Shown here: positions 56,501-64,000 of the stretch, one piece after another
Numbering within the stretch: position 1 is the first letter of the stretch
Layout: each line of letters starts with the position of its first letter
Assembly (NCBI GenBank): GCA_011009095.1
Contig: VTPC01000483.1
Coordinates: 245,087-309,086, forward strand
Length of the DNA: 64,000 nucleotides
From: Ignelater luminosus
Taxonomy: Eukaryota > Arthropoda > Insecta > Coleoptera > Elateridae
Direction of reading: 5' to 3'
Notes under the pieces: generated by a model
Database searches by the model: none
Told to the model about the DNA's origin: nothing
What the model saw: the letters and a program-made list of their open reading frames with translations, nothing else
Position numbers and translations under genes: made by a program

Positions 56501-59500
56501 GAACGTAAAATTCCAAAATCTGAATCGGAAACATCAGATGTGTACGAATTCCGTGACGATTCAGATGAAAACCTAAACAAAGACAGACCACGGTTAATAC
56601 TTACAATTAAATCACCAGCAGTACCAAATTCCAATAATGGAAATACTCAAACGGCGATTGTTAAAGAAGTGCCCAAAGAAAGCGTTACGCCGAAACATGA
56701 TGCTAAGGATGATTTCGTGTCGCCCACTAATACTAGAAAATCGAGACGTTTGCAAGAACGTGACGTTTCAAGAAATACAGTTGATGATACTATTGAGGAT
56801 GTGGTACGCAATACAGCTATGGTAACTCGTTCATCAACGGCCGCAGCTCAAGCTCAAATTAGACGATCGGCGAGGCAAACAACTGTGAAACCAGTGCAAG
56901 AAACTCCCAGAAAATCTCCACGTGGAGCAAAGAAGAAGGATAGGCGGGCATCAGAAAATACTGATGATTCTTCAGAAGAAAAGCCTCTTGTCAAACCTGA
57001 AAATACTACAAAGAATGACGCAGAAGTCGAGAAATCACCAGTTCAAGTGAAACAGCCTCCCAAGGAAGCTGTGGTAGAAACAAAACTAGAACAACTAAGA
57101 GAAAAACCACATGAAGGTTTGAAGGCTGCAGTTTTACGGCGGGTCAAAGGGGAAATGAACCAACAGGAACCCATGACCTTAATAGATCCTGTTACTGGAG
57201 TTTTAATGCCTATGAGAGAATGTGAAGAAGGTCGTTATATACCAGTTTCAGGTGGCAATCAAGCACAACCAATGAAATTAATTACAACAACAACAACATT
57301 GACAACAACAACAAGTAATATGTCTGTCAAGTCGGTTCCCATAACAACAATAGCAACAACTCAAACATTGCCAACTTTGAAAGTAGTAGAAACACCACCA
57401 CAAACTGTAATTGCTAGTCCATCAGTGGTAATTCAGCAACAACACAAACCACAATCTTTAAAAGCTCATGTTTTATCATCTCAAGCAGCACGGGTGGTTG
57501 TTTCACAGCAACAGCAGCAAGCTCAAAAATTAGTTACTGTTGCACCACCAGTTTCGCAGTCTACCTTTGTAGTGAAATCAAATGCTCCAATAAATCAGCA
57601 TTTAAGTGTGAACGTATCTTCACCAAATTTGCCACCTGCACATTTATCACCAAGGCCGAACTTACCACCAAATGTGTCTAAAGCGATTCGTACTTTGCCA
57701 ACCAACATGAAACTACCTCAACAGCAACCACCATCGCCTTCACCTAGTCAAGTTATTGCTCATAGCAATCAACCTAAACAGCAACATATTTTACAACCAA
57801 TTAACAAGCAGCAGCAACCAGCCCTTCCCAAAGCACATCTGGGCGTTCCAAACACTGGTTTACAGATTGTAAACACTCAAATGGCACATGTAAAACAACA
57901 GGCAGCTGTAGCTAAAGGGCAAATTGTGAAATCACATGGTTTGCATCCTCAAACTCAAATATTAACGGGTGCCGTTGCTAGTCCACCTTTAAAACAAACG
58001 CATCATGTTGGTCAACAGCAGATTGTTGGTGCTAGTTCTGGACGTTTGGTTCAAGGATCAGCATCCATACCTAGTGCTAGTGCTAAAGGTACCATGGAAC
58101 CTCCTAAGGTTGAAGTTGCAATGGCTGGTTGTGGTATGGTTCCGCATCCTGCATCTTCACCTCAAGGCCAACCTAGACATGTGTTGCAAACTGGTTTACC
58201 TATGCCCGCTTTCGAGGCAAGCTTAGTAAGTTTAAATTTTTTTTTTGAAATCTTGAGCTTTAAACTAACTAATCTCTTACTAACAAGCAGCATGGGGAAA
58301 GAAGCGTTTATAATCACAGCCGGAGTCCGCCACCGGCTCATCAAAATTCACCATCACCTCAGGTGATTTGTTTTTACAAATTGCTCTGTGTGTTTGTGTT
58401 AAATTAATCATTATGTAGTTCTTTTCATTTTTTTCTTGTATTTGTGTTTCTCTTTTTTATTAATTGTCTTGTATTTTAGGGCGAAGCAATGACGCATTTT
58501 CCTCCTGGTTCGGTGAAATTACGACCACCACATGATTTACTGCCAGCGCATTATATGCCTCAACACGTTATGTATCAACAGTATTTGAGACAGTCTTACC
58601 ACTTACCAAGGTAAGCAAATCTTGCTAAATATAGAATTACCAGTTAATCAGGTGTGCTAAAAAAGTAAGTTCCGATTGTGCACAGGTTGTTAATTCTCAT
58701 TCTTTGTTTATGGTTGGATGATTTTGTTTTAAAATAAATAAGAGTGGAAAGAGTGCCAATTGTGAGACAGTTGATGTTAAAAAAAGTGTTGCATTCTATT
58801 ATTCAGAATATAAAGAATATAGTGAATTTGTGAATTTCAGAACTAGATTTTCTAATTCTGTCTTTTGTTCCTAATTTATTTGTTGTTACATTTCTTTTTG
58901 TAATTTTATTATATAGATCTCGTCAAACTTTTTATTTTGTATTGTGTTCTTTATCTTTCTTTTTTATCTGTCTTTCTTTTATCCATCTTTCCTCAGTGTT
59001 ATGGTAGTATATTATTTTAATGAGCATGTAATGGTTATTATTTTAGACGAGGATGAAATTTGCAATCATCTGAATGTAAAATGATTCCATTATATGTGAG
59101 TCAAATACGATAGTTTATTCAAAGGCTTTTGTATGGTTGGATTCAAAACAAACAGGAAATGTAACATATGACACATGAATCTTGACATATTTTTATTAGT
59201 TTTATCACTTGAAGATAGTTTATTAGAATTAACAATTTTTATTGTGCACTCTGACTGCAACAGTGGCACAAGTCAAAAATTAAACTTTTATACAGGAAAA
59301 GGCATTTTTGGAAAAATTAATTCTTTATTATAAATGTAAGGAAGCAAAGTTTAAAAATTATTGTTAAGTATGAAAGTTAACAATGGTTATAAAAAGGTAC
59401 TGTTTTGTTAAGGCATTTTCTGAAATTCAACCTGGTAATATACCCGGGTCAAGCATCTGACGTCAGCAGGTTGGTCGGGTTAATCAGGTGATACTCATAT

Positions 59501-62500
59501 TTTCCGAACAATTTTGTGTTTTCTCATTTTTTAAATTGATGAGCAACAATCATAATACTCTCCGTCATCTTCAGAATTGCCAGAGAAGAGAAAACTAGCA
59601 GCGATAGCTACAATTTTTTGTTTTGAATCTATACTGAAACAATTATGCGCAAAAATTTCTTGATGTTTTTGAATCTTGAACTTTCTAACCTCACAAACGT
59701 CACAATTTACTACCAATCCATTCAACCCTACTCATCGACCAGGGTTACTTTAAACTGACTGGGTAAGCACCCCAATTACAATTCTGTAGTTTTCCAAATG
59801 CTGGGTAGCGAACTGTGTCGAATAAACTAATGCTTAGGTTATAATTGGGTTGAAACCCAATCGTTCAGAGCGAATTTCCGAAAATGCCTTTAGAAAGTGA
59901 CATTACTCTAAAGTATCCCTGTTACAGTCCATTGTACTGAAACAAAAGATTACTGCAAAAGTGGCATTTAGTGCCATTTAGCGATTGTTTTCAGCTTTAC
60001 ACTTGTGTCACTTTTTCAGATCATAGATGCAATGTATAGGAGTAATTTGGAGCAGCATAACTCAAAATAAAGAATTTTTGACTTGTGTCACTGCTGCACT
60101 TGGAGTGCATTATTATGTCAGTATTATGGGTAATTGATTGTTAATTAGACAAATGATTGACAGACAAAGCTCAGTTTACATTATGAAAAATTTCATTTTC
60201 CGTTTCTTTTTTTTTTTTGTTGGAAACCAACGATTATTTTGTCATTATTCCTCCATTTCGCTTATTTGCGTTGTATTTTTTCTTGTTTTGTATGTATTTA
60301 GTCCTATATAAGTTTTGTCCATTACTGGTCTTTATAACCTCAAATTCCTATAGGATTTTAATGATTTTATTAATAGAGTTATTTCTAAAACTAGAGTCAC
60401 TGCAGGCAGCTAAAACGTTATGATCAATACACCCAGGGTTAATTAATCTTAAATTTTAACTGGCTTTATGGGATTTTAAAATTTGCTGTTTCCCAAGAGA
60501 AAAATTCACATTTAGAGAAGAACAGAATCATGTAGAACAGTACATGAATCGAGAACATGTGTCCTAGCATAATTTGTTTTATAAACCAGATACAACGATT
60601 GCCTCGATCTACCTCTAATATTGATGAGAAAATACCTATAATCTTATCCTGATTCATTCATAGCCAACTGGAACTTACTTTCTAGATTAATCTTTCAAAT
60701 AACATATTTAGAGAAACTAAAAGTTATATAATTTGTAGGTCACCTTTGGTTTCCAGTAATATGGAAAAATCTCTAGATGGACAAGAAGGAGAAGAAGCAC
60801 CAGTAGAACTAAGACGACCTGGTTCTGTTGGTCTAGCTCTAACTGGTCGTTCTCCTGCTATAGCACATGGTTTACAATCTCCACATGATAGATCAACAGG
60901 TAAGAATTCTTTAATAAAATCTCAACGACATAATTGTATTTATAACTTGTACTCTTTTGAAATAGATTCACCTCAAGTTGGTCAAGTTTATAATATTAAT
61001 TCACGCATGCCACATCAACACTATACACGTTATTATGAACAACCAGCAGAACCACCGCCAGCTCATCGGCCATTAACTAGTCATGGTTCACTTGCTGCAT
61101 TGGGTGGTGATCGTCCATTAAGTCATTTGGGTACGCTAGGTACTCCCGACAGGCCTCTCAGTAGTCACTTACCACCAGATAGACCACTCAGCGGACATTC
61201 CACCATAACTTCAAACCATATAAATAACTTAGGCGTTCCTGAACGACCTTCATCCAGTCACGGATTTGCCCTTGGAACAGGTTTGGGTGCAGCTAGCAAT
61301 TTAATGGGAGCTGCAGCCAGACATGTTAGTGTCGAAACACCCACTAGTCAGAGGGGAGTACAAGCTGCCACTCCACCACATGCTAGTCAAGTACCACCAC
61401 AAGCTGAAAGTCTTTATAGAATGCTTAAAGTAAGTATTAATATTACTTTGGTTTTAAAGCAAAATTAAGTGTAAATATCTCTTTGTTTATACAGCAATAT
61501 CCATGTATGTGGCAAGGACTTTTGGCTTTAAAGACTGATCAAGCTGCAGTGCAGATGTATTTTGTATCGGGAAATGATCAAGTTGCAAAACTCAGTTTAC
61601 CAAAGAACCCCGATGGTTCAATGGCACCATTAAGAATATTCCAAAGAATGAGACTAGAACCACCTCAAGTCGAAGGAGTTGCAAGAAAGATGCAGGTATG
61701 TATTGTTTTTAATATTTGGCGAATACAGTGTAAGGTAATCTAGCCTCTTTAATAGAGTTATTTGCACAATATATTTAGACCCATTATCTTCTGATCAGTC
61801 TGTAAAAAACATAGTAATATTTGCCAATTTTTTTCTTTACTTTTAAAGTGATATGTTGAAATGTATCTCAACATTATTTTGTCTATTGCTTTCAATTATT
61901 AAACATCGTTGTGCTAATAGAGTTTCAAAATTTTATTGATAAATAAGAGAAGGAAATTTTGTTTTGTTTGTTATTTTACAACCAATTAATTGCAACAGGT
62001 AATTCTAGAGAAACTTGAATTTTGAGAAATAACTATTCAAATGTTTTTTTATCTTTTACTGTTTATGGAGTTATTACTTTGTTATTCCCTAATAAAGAAA
62101 TTATTCATCTTTTATAAAAATATTTTTTATTGATTAATTTTATCTTACACTTTTTAATGTGAAAACAAGAAATTTTAGTAGTGGTAGATTTTTTCTTATC
62201 TGTGTGTGTTTAAATGTGTATTTAAAATTTTGAATTTTTTGCCAAAATTTTCGTGTATATCTACATTTTTAAAATAACAGGAAAGTATTGTTTTAGATCT
62301 TTTAGGGTAATTTCTTAAAATGAATAAAAATCAAATATTTTATTCTATAAATAACAAATTTTAAAACAAAGATTATTGTGATTTTTAACTTTACTTTTAA
62401 ATGTGCATGACGTAGAAATTGATGGGAGCCATAGAAATTTAGTCTTTGCTGACGATTTTAAAACATAAATGTAAAAAGATTTTTAAATTTAAAGATTAAA

Positions 62501-63205
62501 AAAATATTGAACCTACTTATTTCAAATTTAATTGTTTCTATAATTTCTGTGCATAACCTATTTTGTAATATCTTGTAATTTGTTAATTTTAGATGGAAAA
62601 TGAACACTGCATGCTATTAGCTTTACCCTGTGGACTCGATCAAGTGGATGTTCTTAAACAATCGACTAACCTAAAAAACTTAATTAATTATCTTAACATC
62701 AAACAGGCGGCTGGTATTGTTAACGCACCTGCACCTGGTACTTCACATCCGGTAAGTTCTGATTTCTTTGTTTTATGGAAATTATTAAAATGATGCAAAC
62801 ACCATCAACAAATATCTACACCAGTCGTCACGAGAGAATATCCCTGGATCATTAATTCGTGTTTGCAAGTTCTAATCCTTCACTCAACAACTCTTTATAT
62901 GCGTTGAGTAAGGTATGCTGGAACTTGCAACACAAATTTAATGATGCAGGAATATTTGTTTGTTGATGCGTTTTTATAAGTGTTTATTTTTAAGGATGGC
63001 ACTGCTGTGGTGTCTTCCTTATAAATACAGCGACCATTGTGGGAAATTGAAAATCTAAATGAATCTTCTGTTTCAGGCTGCTTATGTTGTGCATATATTC
63101 CCATCTTGTGACTTCGTCAATGAGAATTTAGGAAGAATTGCACCGAATTTGTTAGAAAAGGTATCCGACCTTTCACATCTATTGATAGTTATTACCACCG
63201 TGTGA
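35321..63205 (+). CDS. spen: split ends (Spen/SHARP family) co-repressor, 5'-incomplete, ten exons
   Basis: The coding exons join as 35321-35581, 46651-49529, 49788-58225, 58291-58362, 58480-58610, 60739-60899, 60966-61429, 61495-61695, 62593-62751 and 63077-63205. Every junction is GT-AG and phase-compatible, and the total gives 4298 codons plus a TGA stop. Domain order is RRM1 (second half), Arg/Ser-rich linker, RRM2-RRM4, a long disordered charged region, and SPOC at the C-terminus, which is the Spen family signature. Family members are nuclear RNA-binding scaffolds: the RRMs bind structured RNA and SPOC recruits SMRT/NCoR-type co-repressors, acting in Notch, EGFR/Ras, Wnt and nuclear receptor pathways. 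The length fits insect and vertebrate Spen, which run to several thousand residues. The first codon is split, with its first two bases in an upstream exon that I do not find in the window. Identity is very secure; exon ends are predictions from splice consensus and frame. Confidence 0.96.
37365..37485 (+). repeat. degenerate TTGGTCTTGG-type repeat
   Basis: The phrases TTTTGGTCTTGGTTTTGGT, GATTTTGGTCAACATCAAGA, GGTTTGGTTTTGATATTG and GACTTTGGTCTTGGTTTCGG follow one another within about 120 bp. They share a TTGGT core at irregular spacing, as in an eroded minisatellite. Confidence 0.6.
37850..38100 (+). repeat. polypyrimidine (T/C-rich) low-complexity tract
   Basis: About 250 bp are almost entirely T and C on the + strand. 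This produces a long open frame of Phe/Leu/Ser residues that should not be read as a membrane protein. Confidence 0.75.
43116..43262. repeat. short inverted repeat, MITE-like
   Basis: TTTATTACAAGCTTTAAATTA near 43118 is matched in reverse complement by TAATTTAAAGCTCGTAATAC near 43240, enclosing about 100 bp. The arms are about 20 bp with one or two mismatches. Both arms are AT-rich, so this could be a small solo element or chance. Confidence 0.35.
44176..44297. ncRNA. candidate microRNA-like hairpin in spen intron 2
   Basis: The left arm 44176-44220 (core GTAACTCGGCACTCCAT) pairs with the right arm 44254-44297 (core ATGGGATGCCGAGTTGC). AACTCGGCA/TGCCGAGTT is perfect over 9 bp, ATGGC/GCCAT and GTC/GAC extend the stem toward a loop of about 33 nt, and G-U pairs extend it outward for about 15 more positions. 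The stem length and loop size fit a pre-miRNA or a small foldback element. GC content in the arms is higher than in the surrounding intron. The strand of any transcript is unknown, and no known miRNA was recognised. Confidence 0.45.
46651..49529 (+). CDS. spen: spen exon with Arg/Ser-rich linker and RRM2, RRM3, RRM4
   Basis: The acceptor TTTTTTACAG precedes AACAACAGATGAAC, and the first base completes the Gly codon left by the preceding exon. The exon begins with a Tyr/Arg/Asn-rich stretch, then a Ser/Arg-rich tract (about 46905-47095). Three RRMs follow: RRM2 at about 47153-47389 (RNP2 ICVRNL, then TSLKDGLFHEYKK), RRM3 at about 47459-47690 (RNP2 LFIGNL, RNP1 SYAFCQY) and RRM4 at about 47696-47928 (VWVDGV, ALIFY, ending VDFASRE). 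The IDEFHPKATRTLFIGNLEK and GFGKSMPTNCVW segments are almost diagnostic of Spen. Downstream are Ser/Pro-rich linkers and conserved insect-type blocks such as SLDEKYEKWSG and PSVFDEDSKRLENV near 49130-49380. The exon ends before the donor GTGGGT, leaving one base of a Gly codon. The frame remains open for a few codons into the intron. Confidence 0.96.
49530..49787 (+). other. spen intron 3 (258 bp)
   Basis: This short intron runs from GTGGGT to TTTGTAG. The flanking exons join one base plus two bases to give a Gly codon, producing SSG-SNIP. Its length is divisible by three, but retention would meet a TAA shortly after the donor. The in-frame Met at 49649 upstream of the acceptor belongs to the intron and should not be taken as a protein start. 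Confidence 0.88.
49788..58225 (+). CDS. spen: spen giant exon: charged, low-complexity middle region
   Basis: This single exon of 8438 bp codes for about 2800 residues with no internal stop. In order it shows a poly-Pro segment (49868-49935), an E/R/K repeat (about 50370-50830), many Lys/Glu-rich blocks with nuclear-localisation-like KKEK/KRKK clusters, a poly-His run (about 53478-53508), and a long Ser/Thr/Pro/Gln-rich part. An RGG-rich segment (about 56335-56490) ends in a GRPKNERK AT-hook-like motif. The most folded-looking segment is at 57100-57255, with LRRVKGEMNQQEPMTLI, IDPVTG and EEGRYIP motifs. After it come Gln/Pro-rich sequences. Vertebrate and fly Spen also have one huge central exon, so the layout is typical. 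The end is placed at the donor GTAAGT after the residues PAFEASL, which joins in frame to the following short exon. Confidence 0.94.
50370..50830 (+). repeat. spen: coding minisatellite: E/R/K heptad-like repeat in Spen
   Basis: Repeated units of roughly 18 bp, of the type GA(A/G)-(A/C)G(A/G)-(T/C)TA-GAG-AAA-GA, encode serial ERLEKE and ERIEKE hexapeptides that grade into EREERERKEREEKE. The alternation of acidic and basic residues at i to i+4 spacing, with few Leu or Ile, is typical of a single alpha-helix or a charged coiled coil. The array spans about 150 residues and has no stop in the sense frame. The reverse strand also stays open here, giving an artefactual Ser/Arg/Phe-rich frame. Confidence 0.85.
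56335..56490 (+). other. spen: RGG-rich and AT-hook-like segment of Spen
   Basis: The translated sequence contains TTRGGRRGGRARGRKTRGG followed by GARGG and later KRGGRGGRPKNERK. RGG/RG clusters commonly bind RNA and can be methylated by arginine methyltransferases. The GRPK core surrounded by basic residues resembles an AT-hook. Codons here are richer in G and C than in the flanking Ser/Gln-rich parts. The functional reading is inference. Confidence 0.7.
57100..57255 (+). other. spen: conserved-looking IDPVTG/EEGRYIP block of Spen
   Basis: Within an otherwise low-complexity region, this stretch contains LKAAVLRRVKGEMN, then MTLIDPVTGVLMPM and EEGRYIPVSGG. It has mixed hydrophobic and polar residues and reads like a short folded or partner-binding motif. 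By position (RGG region to the left, SPOC to the right) it could correspond to the CSL/RBPJ-binding hairpin of SHARP. That assignment is a hypothesis from position and composition only. Confidence 0.45.
58226..58290 (+). other. spen intron 4 (65 bp)
   Basis: This very short intron runs from GTAAGT to TAACAAGCAG, with the T-rich stretch near its donor end. Removing it joins two complete codons. If retained, the frame shifts and stops at 58364-58366, which would truncate Spen before the SPOC domain. Confidence 0.85.
58291..58362 (+). CDS. spen: spen 72-nt exon
   Basis: This short exon reads HGERSVYNHSRSPPPA followed by HQNSPSPQ, and ends before the donor GTGATT. It begins and ends on complete codons (24 codons), so skipping it would not change the frame downstream. 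The Ser/Pro/His-rich peptide is consistent with the linker that leads to SPOC. Confidence 0.85.
58480..58610 (+). CDS. spen: spen exon in the pre-SPOC linker
   Basis: The exon follows the acceptor GTATTTTAG and reads GEAMTHFPPGSVKLRPPHD then LLPAHYMPQHVMYQQYL. It ends with two bases of an Arg codon before the donor GTAAGC. The LRPPHDLLP and HVMYQQYLR segments look like the conserved linker before the SPOC domain in insect Spen proteins. The following intron is 2.1 kb. Confidence 0.9.
58611..60738 (+). other. spen intron 6 (2.1 kb), with an inverted-repeat element
   Basis: This AT-rich intron runs between donor GTAAGC and acceptor ATTTGTAG. Near 58650-58700 is a mariner-like phrase (GTGCTAAAAAAGTAAGTTCC) that may be an old transposon end. 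Most of the second half is covered by a degenerate inverted-repeat element listed separately. I see no exon in it; the short open frames have no codon pattern like spen. Confidence 0.75.
59240..60115 (+). mobile_element. degenerate inverted-repeat (foldback/MITE-like) element in spen intron
   Basis: A stretch near 59248-59283 (core GGCACAAGTCAAAAATT) reappears in reverse complement near 60074-60110 (core AATTTTTGACTTGTGTC), and the flanking GTGCACT/AGTGCAT segments also match. A second pair, AAAGGCATTTTTGG near 59300 and CCGAAAATGCCTTT near 59876, lies inside it in the correct inverted order. This fits a non-autonomous DNA element about 0.87 kb long. No transposase frame is visible and the arms are diverged, so it looks old. 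Exact ends and a target duplication were not resolved. Confidence 0.5.
60739..60899 (+). CDS. spen: spen exon in the pre-SPOC linker
   Basis: The first base completes the Arg codon of the preceding exon. The reading is SPLVSSNMEKSLDGQEGEEA then PVELRRPGSVGLALTGRSPA, ending HDRST plus one base. The donor is GTAAGA. The MEKSLDGQEGEE segment is acidic and is followed by a basic Arg/Pro stretch. The next intron is only 66 nt. Confidence 0.9.
60900..60965 (+). other. spen intron 7 (66 nt, frame-open)
   Basis: The donor GTAAGA and acceptor GAAATAG define a 66-nt intron, and excision completes an Asp codon (STD-SPQ). Its length is a multiple of three and it contains no stop in the coding frame, so retention would insert 22 residues instead of the spliced junction. 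The inserted peptide would be basic and Asn-rich and does not look conserved, so splicing is the favoured reading. Confidence 0.75.
60966..61429 (+). CDS. spen: spen exon: Pro/His/Ser-rich linker before SPOC
   Basis: The reading is SPQVGQVYNINSRMPHQHYT then RYYEQPAEPPPAHRPLTSHG, continuing with several DRPLS and ERPSS repeats and ending QVPPQAESLYRMLK before the donor GTAAGT. The repeated (D/E)RP(L/S)S pentamers at about 61108-61255 form a short degenerate peptide repeat. The final AESLYRMLK begins the run-in to SPOC. The exon ends on a complete codon. Confidence 0.92.
61495..61695 (+). CDS. spen: spen SPOC domain, first exon
   Basis: The acceptor TTTATACAG precedes QYPCMWQGLLALKTDQAAVQ, the start of the SPOC fold. 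The exon continues with MYFVSGNDQVAKLSLP and RIFQRMRLEPPQVEGVARKM, ending MQ before GTATGT. In human SHARP the two arginines of the RMR motif and a lysine after LAL form the basic pocket that binds phosphorylated SMRT/NCoR tails. All three residues appear kept here, so co-repressor binding is expected to be intact. Confidence 0.96.
61696..62592 (+). other. spen intron 9 (0.9 kb)
   Basis: AT-rich intron between donor GTATGT and acceptor TTAATTTTAG. I see no repeats, conserved blocks or coding-like segments in it. Confidence 0.8.
62593..62751 (+). CDS. spen: spen SPOC domain, middle exon
   Basis: The reading begins MENEHCMLLALPCGLDQVDV and ends NYLNIKQAAGIVNAPAPGTS then HP before the donor GTAAGT. 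The KQAAGI(V/I)N.P.PG segment is one of the most conserved parts of the SPOC domain in SHARP-type proteins. The exon starts and ends on complete codons. The ATG at its start is an internal Met, not an initiation codon. Confidence 0.95.
62752..63076 (+). other. spen last intron (325 bp) with a long hairpin
   Basis: The intron runs from GTAAGT to CTGTTTCAG. About half of it folds into a long imperfect hairpin, described separately. The remainder is AT-rich, with a pyrimidine-poor 3' end apart from the last ten bases. Confidence 0.85.
62803..62968 (+). ncRNA. candidate microRNA-like hairpin in the last spen intron
   Basis: The arm at about 62837-62874 pairs with 62919-62955. The core TTGCAAGTTC / GAACTTGCAA is perfect over 10 bp, and the ATCATTAA / TTAATGAT and AATAT / ATATT blocks continue the stem with few mismatches. 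An inner CTCAAC/GTTGAG stem closes the terminal loop. An outer pair (CATCAACA near 62803, TGTTGATG near 62960) flanks a one-sided insertion of about 26 nt. The total paired length is far above chance for an intron of 325 bp. It could be an intronic pre-miRNA, a palindromic MITE, or a splice-regulating structure. I do not recognise a known miRNA seed in it. Confidence 0.45.
63077..63205 (+). CDS. spen: spen last coding exon: end of SPOC and stop
   Basis: The acceptor TCTGTTTCAG precedes AAYVVHIFPSCDFVNENL, then GRIAPNLLEKVSDLSHLLIV and ITTV, followed by TGA at 63203-63205. The IFP.C(D/E)F motif and a hydrophobic final beta-strand ending (I/L)VI.(S/T)V are how SHARP-type SPOC domains terminate, so the stop is placed there. 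A GTATCC lies within the exon after LLEK but is a weak donor, and the reading through it is conserved-looking, so no splice is called. Confidence 0.95.
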   Translation, partial: AAYVVHIFPSCDFVNENLGRIAPNLLEKVSDLSHLLIVITTV

Positions 63206-64000
63206 TAGCACGTTTACAGCACAATTCCAAATGAGGCGTTAAGAAAAATAATTTTTATTCTTCATATTGATTCGACTTGTCTTAAAACACTATTAAAAGA
63301 AGAAGAAACTGAATTTTTAAAACTTTTAAATGTCGCTTATTAATATTCTTATTATTCAGACGTTGATCGTATTCGACTTGGCCTCTATTATATTGACAAA
63401 GTCAAAAAGTTTGAAACATATAATATTATTGTCTTATTTGATTTTGTCATCTGTTTTCTCGAAATATGAAGTTTTACACAATAAAAAAAACAAAATTACT
63501 TAAATATTTAAAATTTCACTGTGATTTCTTGACAAAAAAGTAGTTAACGTTAAACTATTTAAAAAATATATAAAATATAAAAAAATAAACTACCTACCTA
63601 TTAAGAGATCTCATGATTGAATTAGGTTTATATGTAGATATTAACGTTGTTTAGAAGATATTTATTTTTGATTAAAAGTAAACATCTTATGAATAACAAA
63701 AGAATCATTAATCGTACACTTAGAACGTATTTGTTTTTTGTGCAAGTACGTTTTAAATGTTGAGGCTATAGATTTAGAATGTATTTTATTTTATTCTTTG
63801 TTTTGTTCCAGTTATCTTGGGGTTACGTTACTATTACTATTATTATTATGATTATATTATTAAATAGTTGTTATGTTTATTTTTTTAATTGCTTTTCATT
63901 TTGTAGAAATACGTGATCATTTTGTCATTTACAACAAGATGTTCCTGTATTTTGTTTTATTTGCTGAATGATTTCACACTCTTTATAGTTTGTACTTTTT
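63206..64000 (+). other. spen 3' untranslated region and downstream flank
   Basis: AT-rich sequence after the stop. Possible poly(A) signals AATAAA lie at about 63480-63485 and 63584-63589. No downstream gene is visible before the window ends, and Spen 3' UTRs can be longer than this, so the transcript end is uncertain. Confidence 0.55.

Noticed and set aside
58650-58700. Mariner-like end GTGCTAAAAAAGTAAGTTCC
   Set aside because: No matching second end or transposase fragment was found, so it is only mentioned within the intron entry.

Overview
This is a eukaryotic nuclear window, most likely insect. The evidence is an AT-rich background that still contains CpG, GT-AG introns from 65 bp to 11 kb, an arthropod-type Spen protein, and a MADF-BESS gene (a family expanded in insects). 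Base composition and gene style would suit a hymenopteran such as a bee, ant or wasp, but that is inference. There is no operon, phage, plasmid or CRISPR content.

The main gene is split ends (spen, orthologue of vertebrate SPEN/SHARP/MINT) on the + strand. Ten coding exons can be joined with matching reading phases from 35321 to the stop codon at 63203-63205. Together they encode 4298 residues: the second half of RRM1, an Arg/Ser-rich linker, RRM2, RRM3 and RRM4, a very long charged and low-complexity middle that includes an unusual E/R/K repeat, RGG motifs and a conserved IDPVTG block, and the C-terminal SPOC domain. The first half of RRM1 (about 30 residues, plus any N-terminal extension) is missing. 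I found no exon for it between 1 and 35320, so it probably lies upstream of the window, and that whole stretch would then be a first intron of more than 35 kb.

Inside that presumed intron, on the - strand at 18105-19185, lies a compact two-exon gene for a MADF-BESS protein of 261 residues. The rest of 1-35320 is AT-rich noncoding DNA. It holds an 875-bp element with terminal inverted repeats of about 180 bp (10066-10940), two degenerate tandem arrays (about 2020-2450 and 23700-24320), a dispersed repeat with a GACA run (about 28715-29005), several CpG-bearing blocks that may be regulatory, and an unidentified coding-like segment on the - strand (20572-20766).

The 11-kb second intron (35582-46650) is mostly featureless. 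It contains a polypyrimidine tract, a degenerate TTGGTCTTGG repeat, and a strong hairpin at about 44176-44297. The 3' part of spen has small introns with features worth testing. One is a 66-nt intron that stays open in frame if retained. A 72-nt frame-neutral exon follows a 65-nt intron whose retention would remove the SPOC domain. The final intron carries a long microRNA-like hairpin at 62803-62968.

The two genes are not evidently in one pathway. Spen is a nuclear RNA-binding co-repressor scaffold in Notch, Wnt, receptor tyrosine kinase and nuclear receptor signalling. The MADF-BESS protein is probably a DNA-binding regulator that may share chromatin context with spen. I do not see a clearly new biological system; the two hairpins and the splicing arrangements near the SPOC exons are the best leads.
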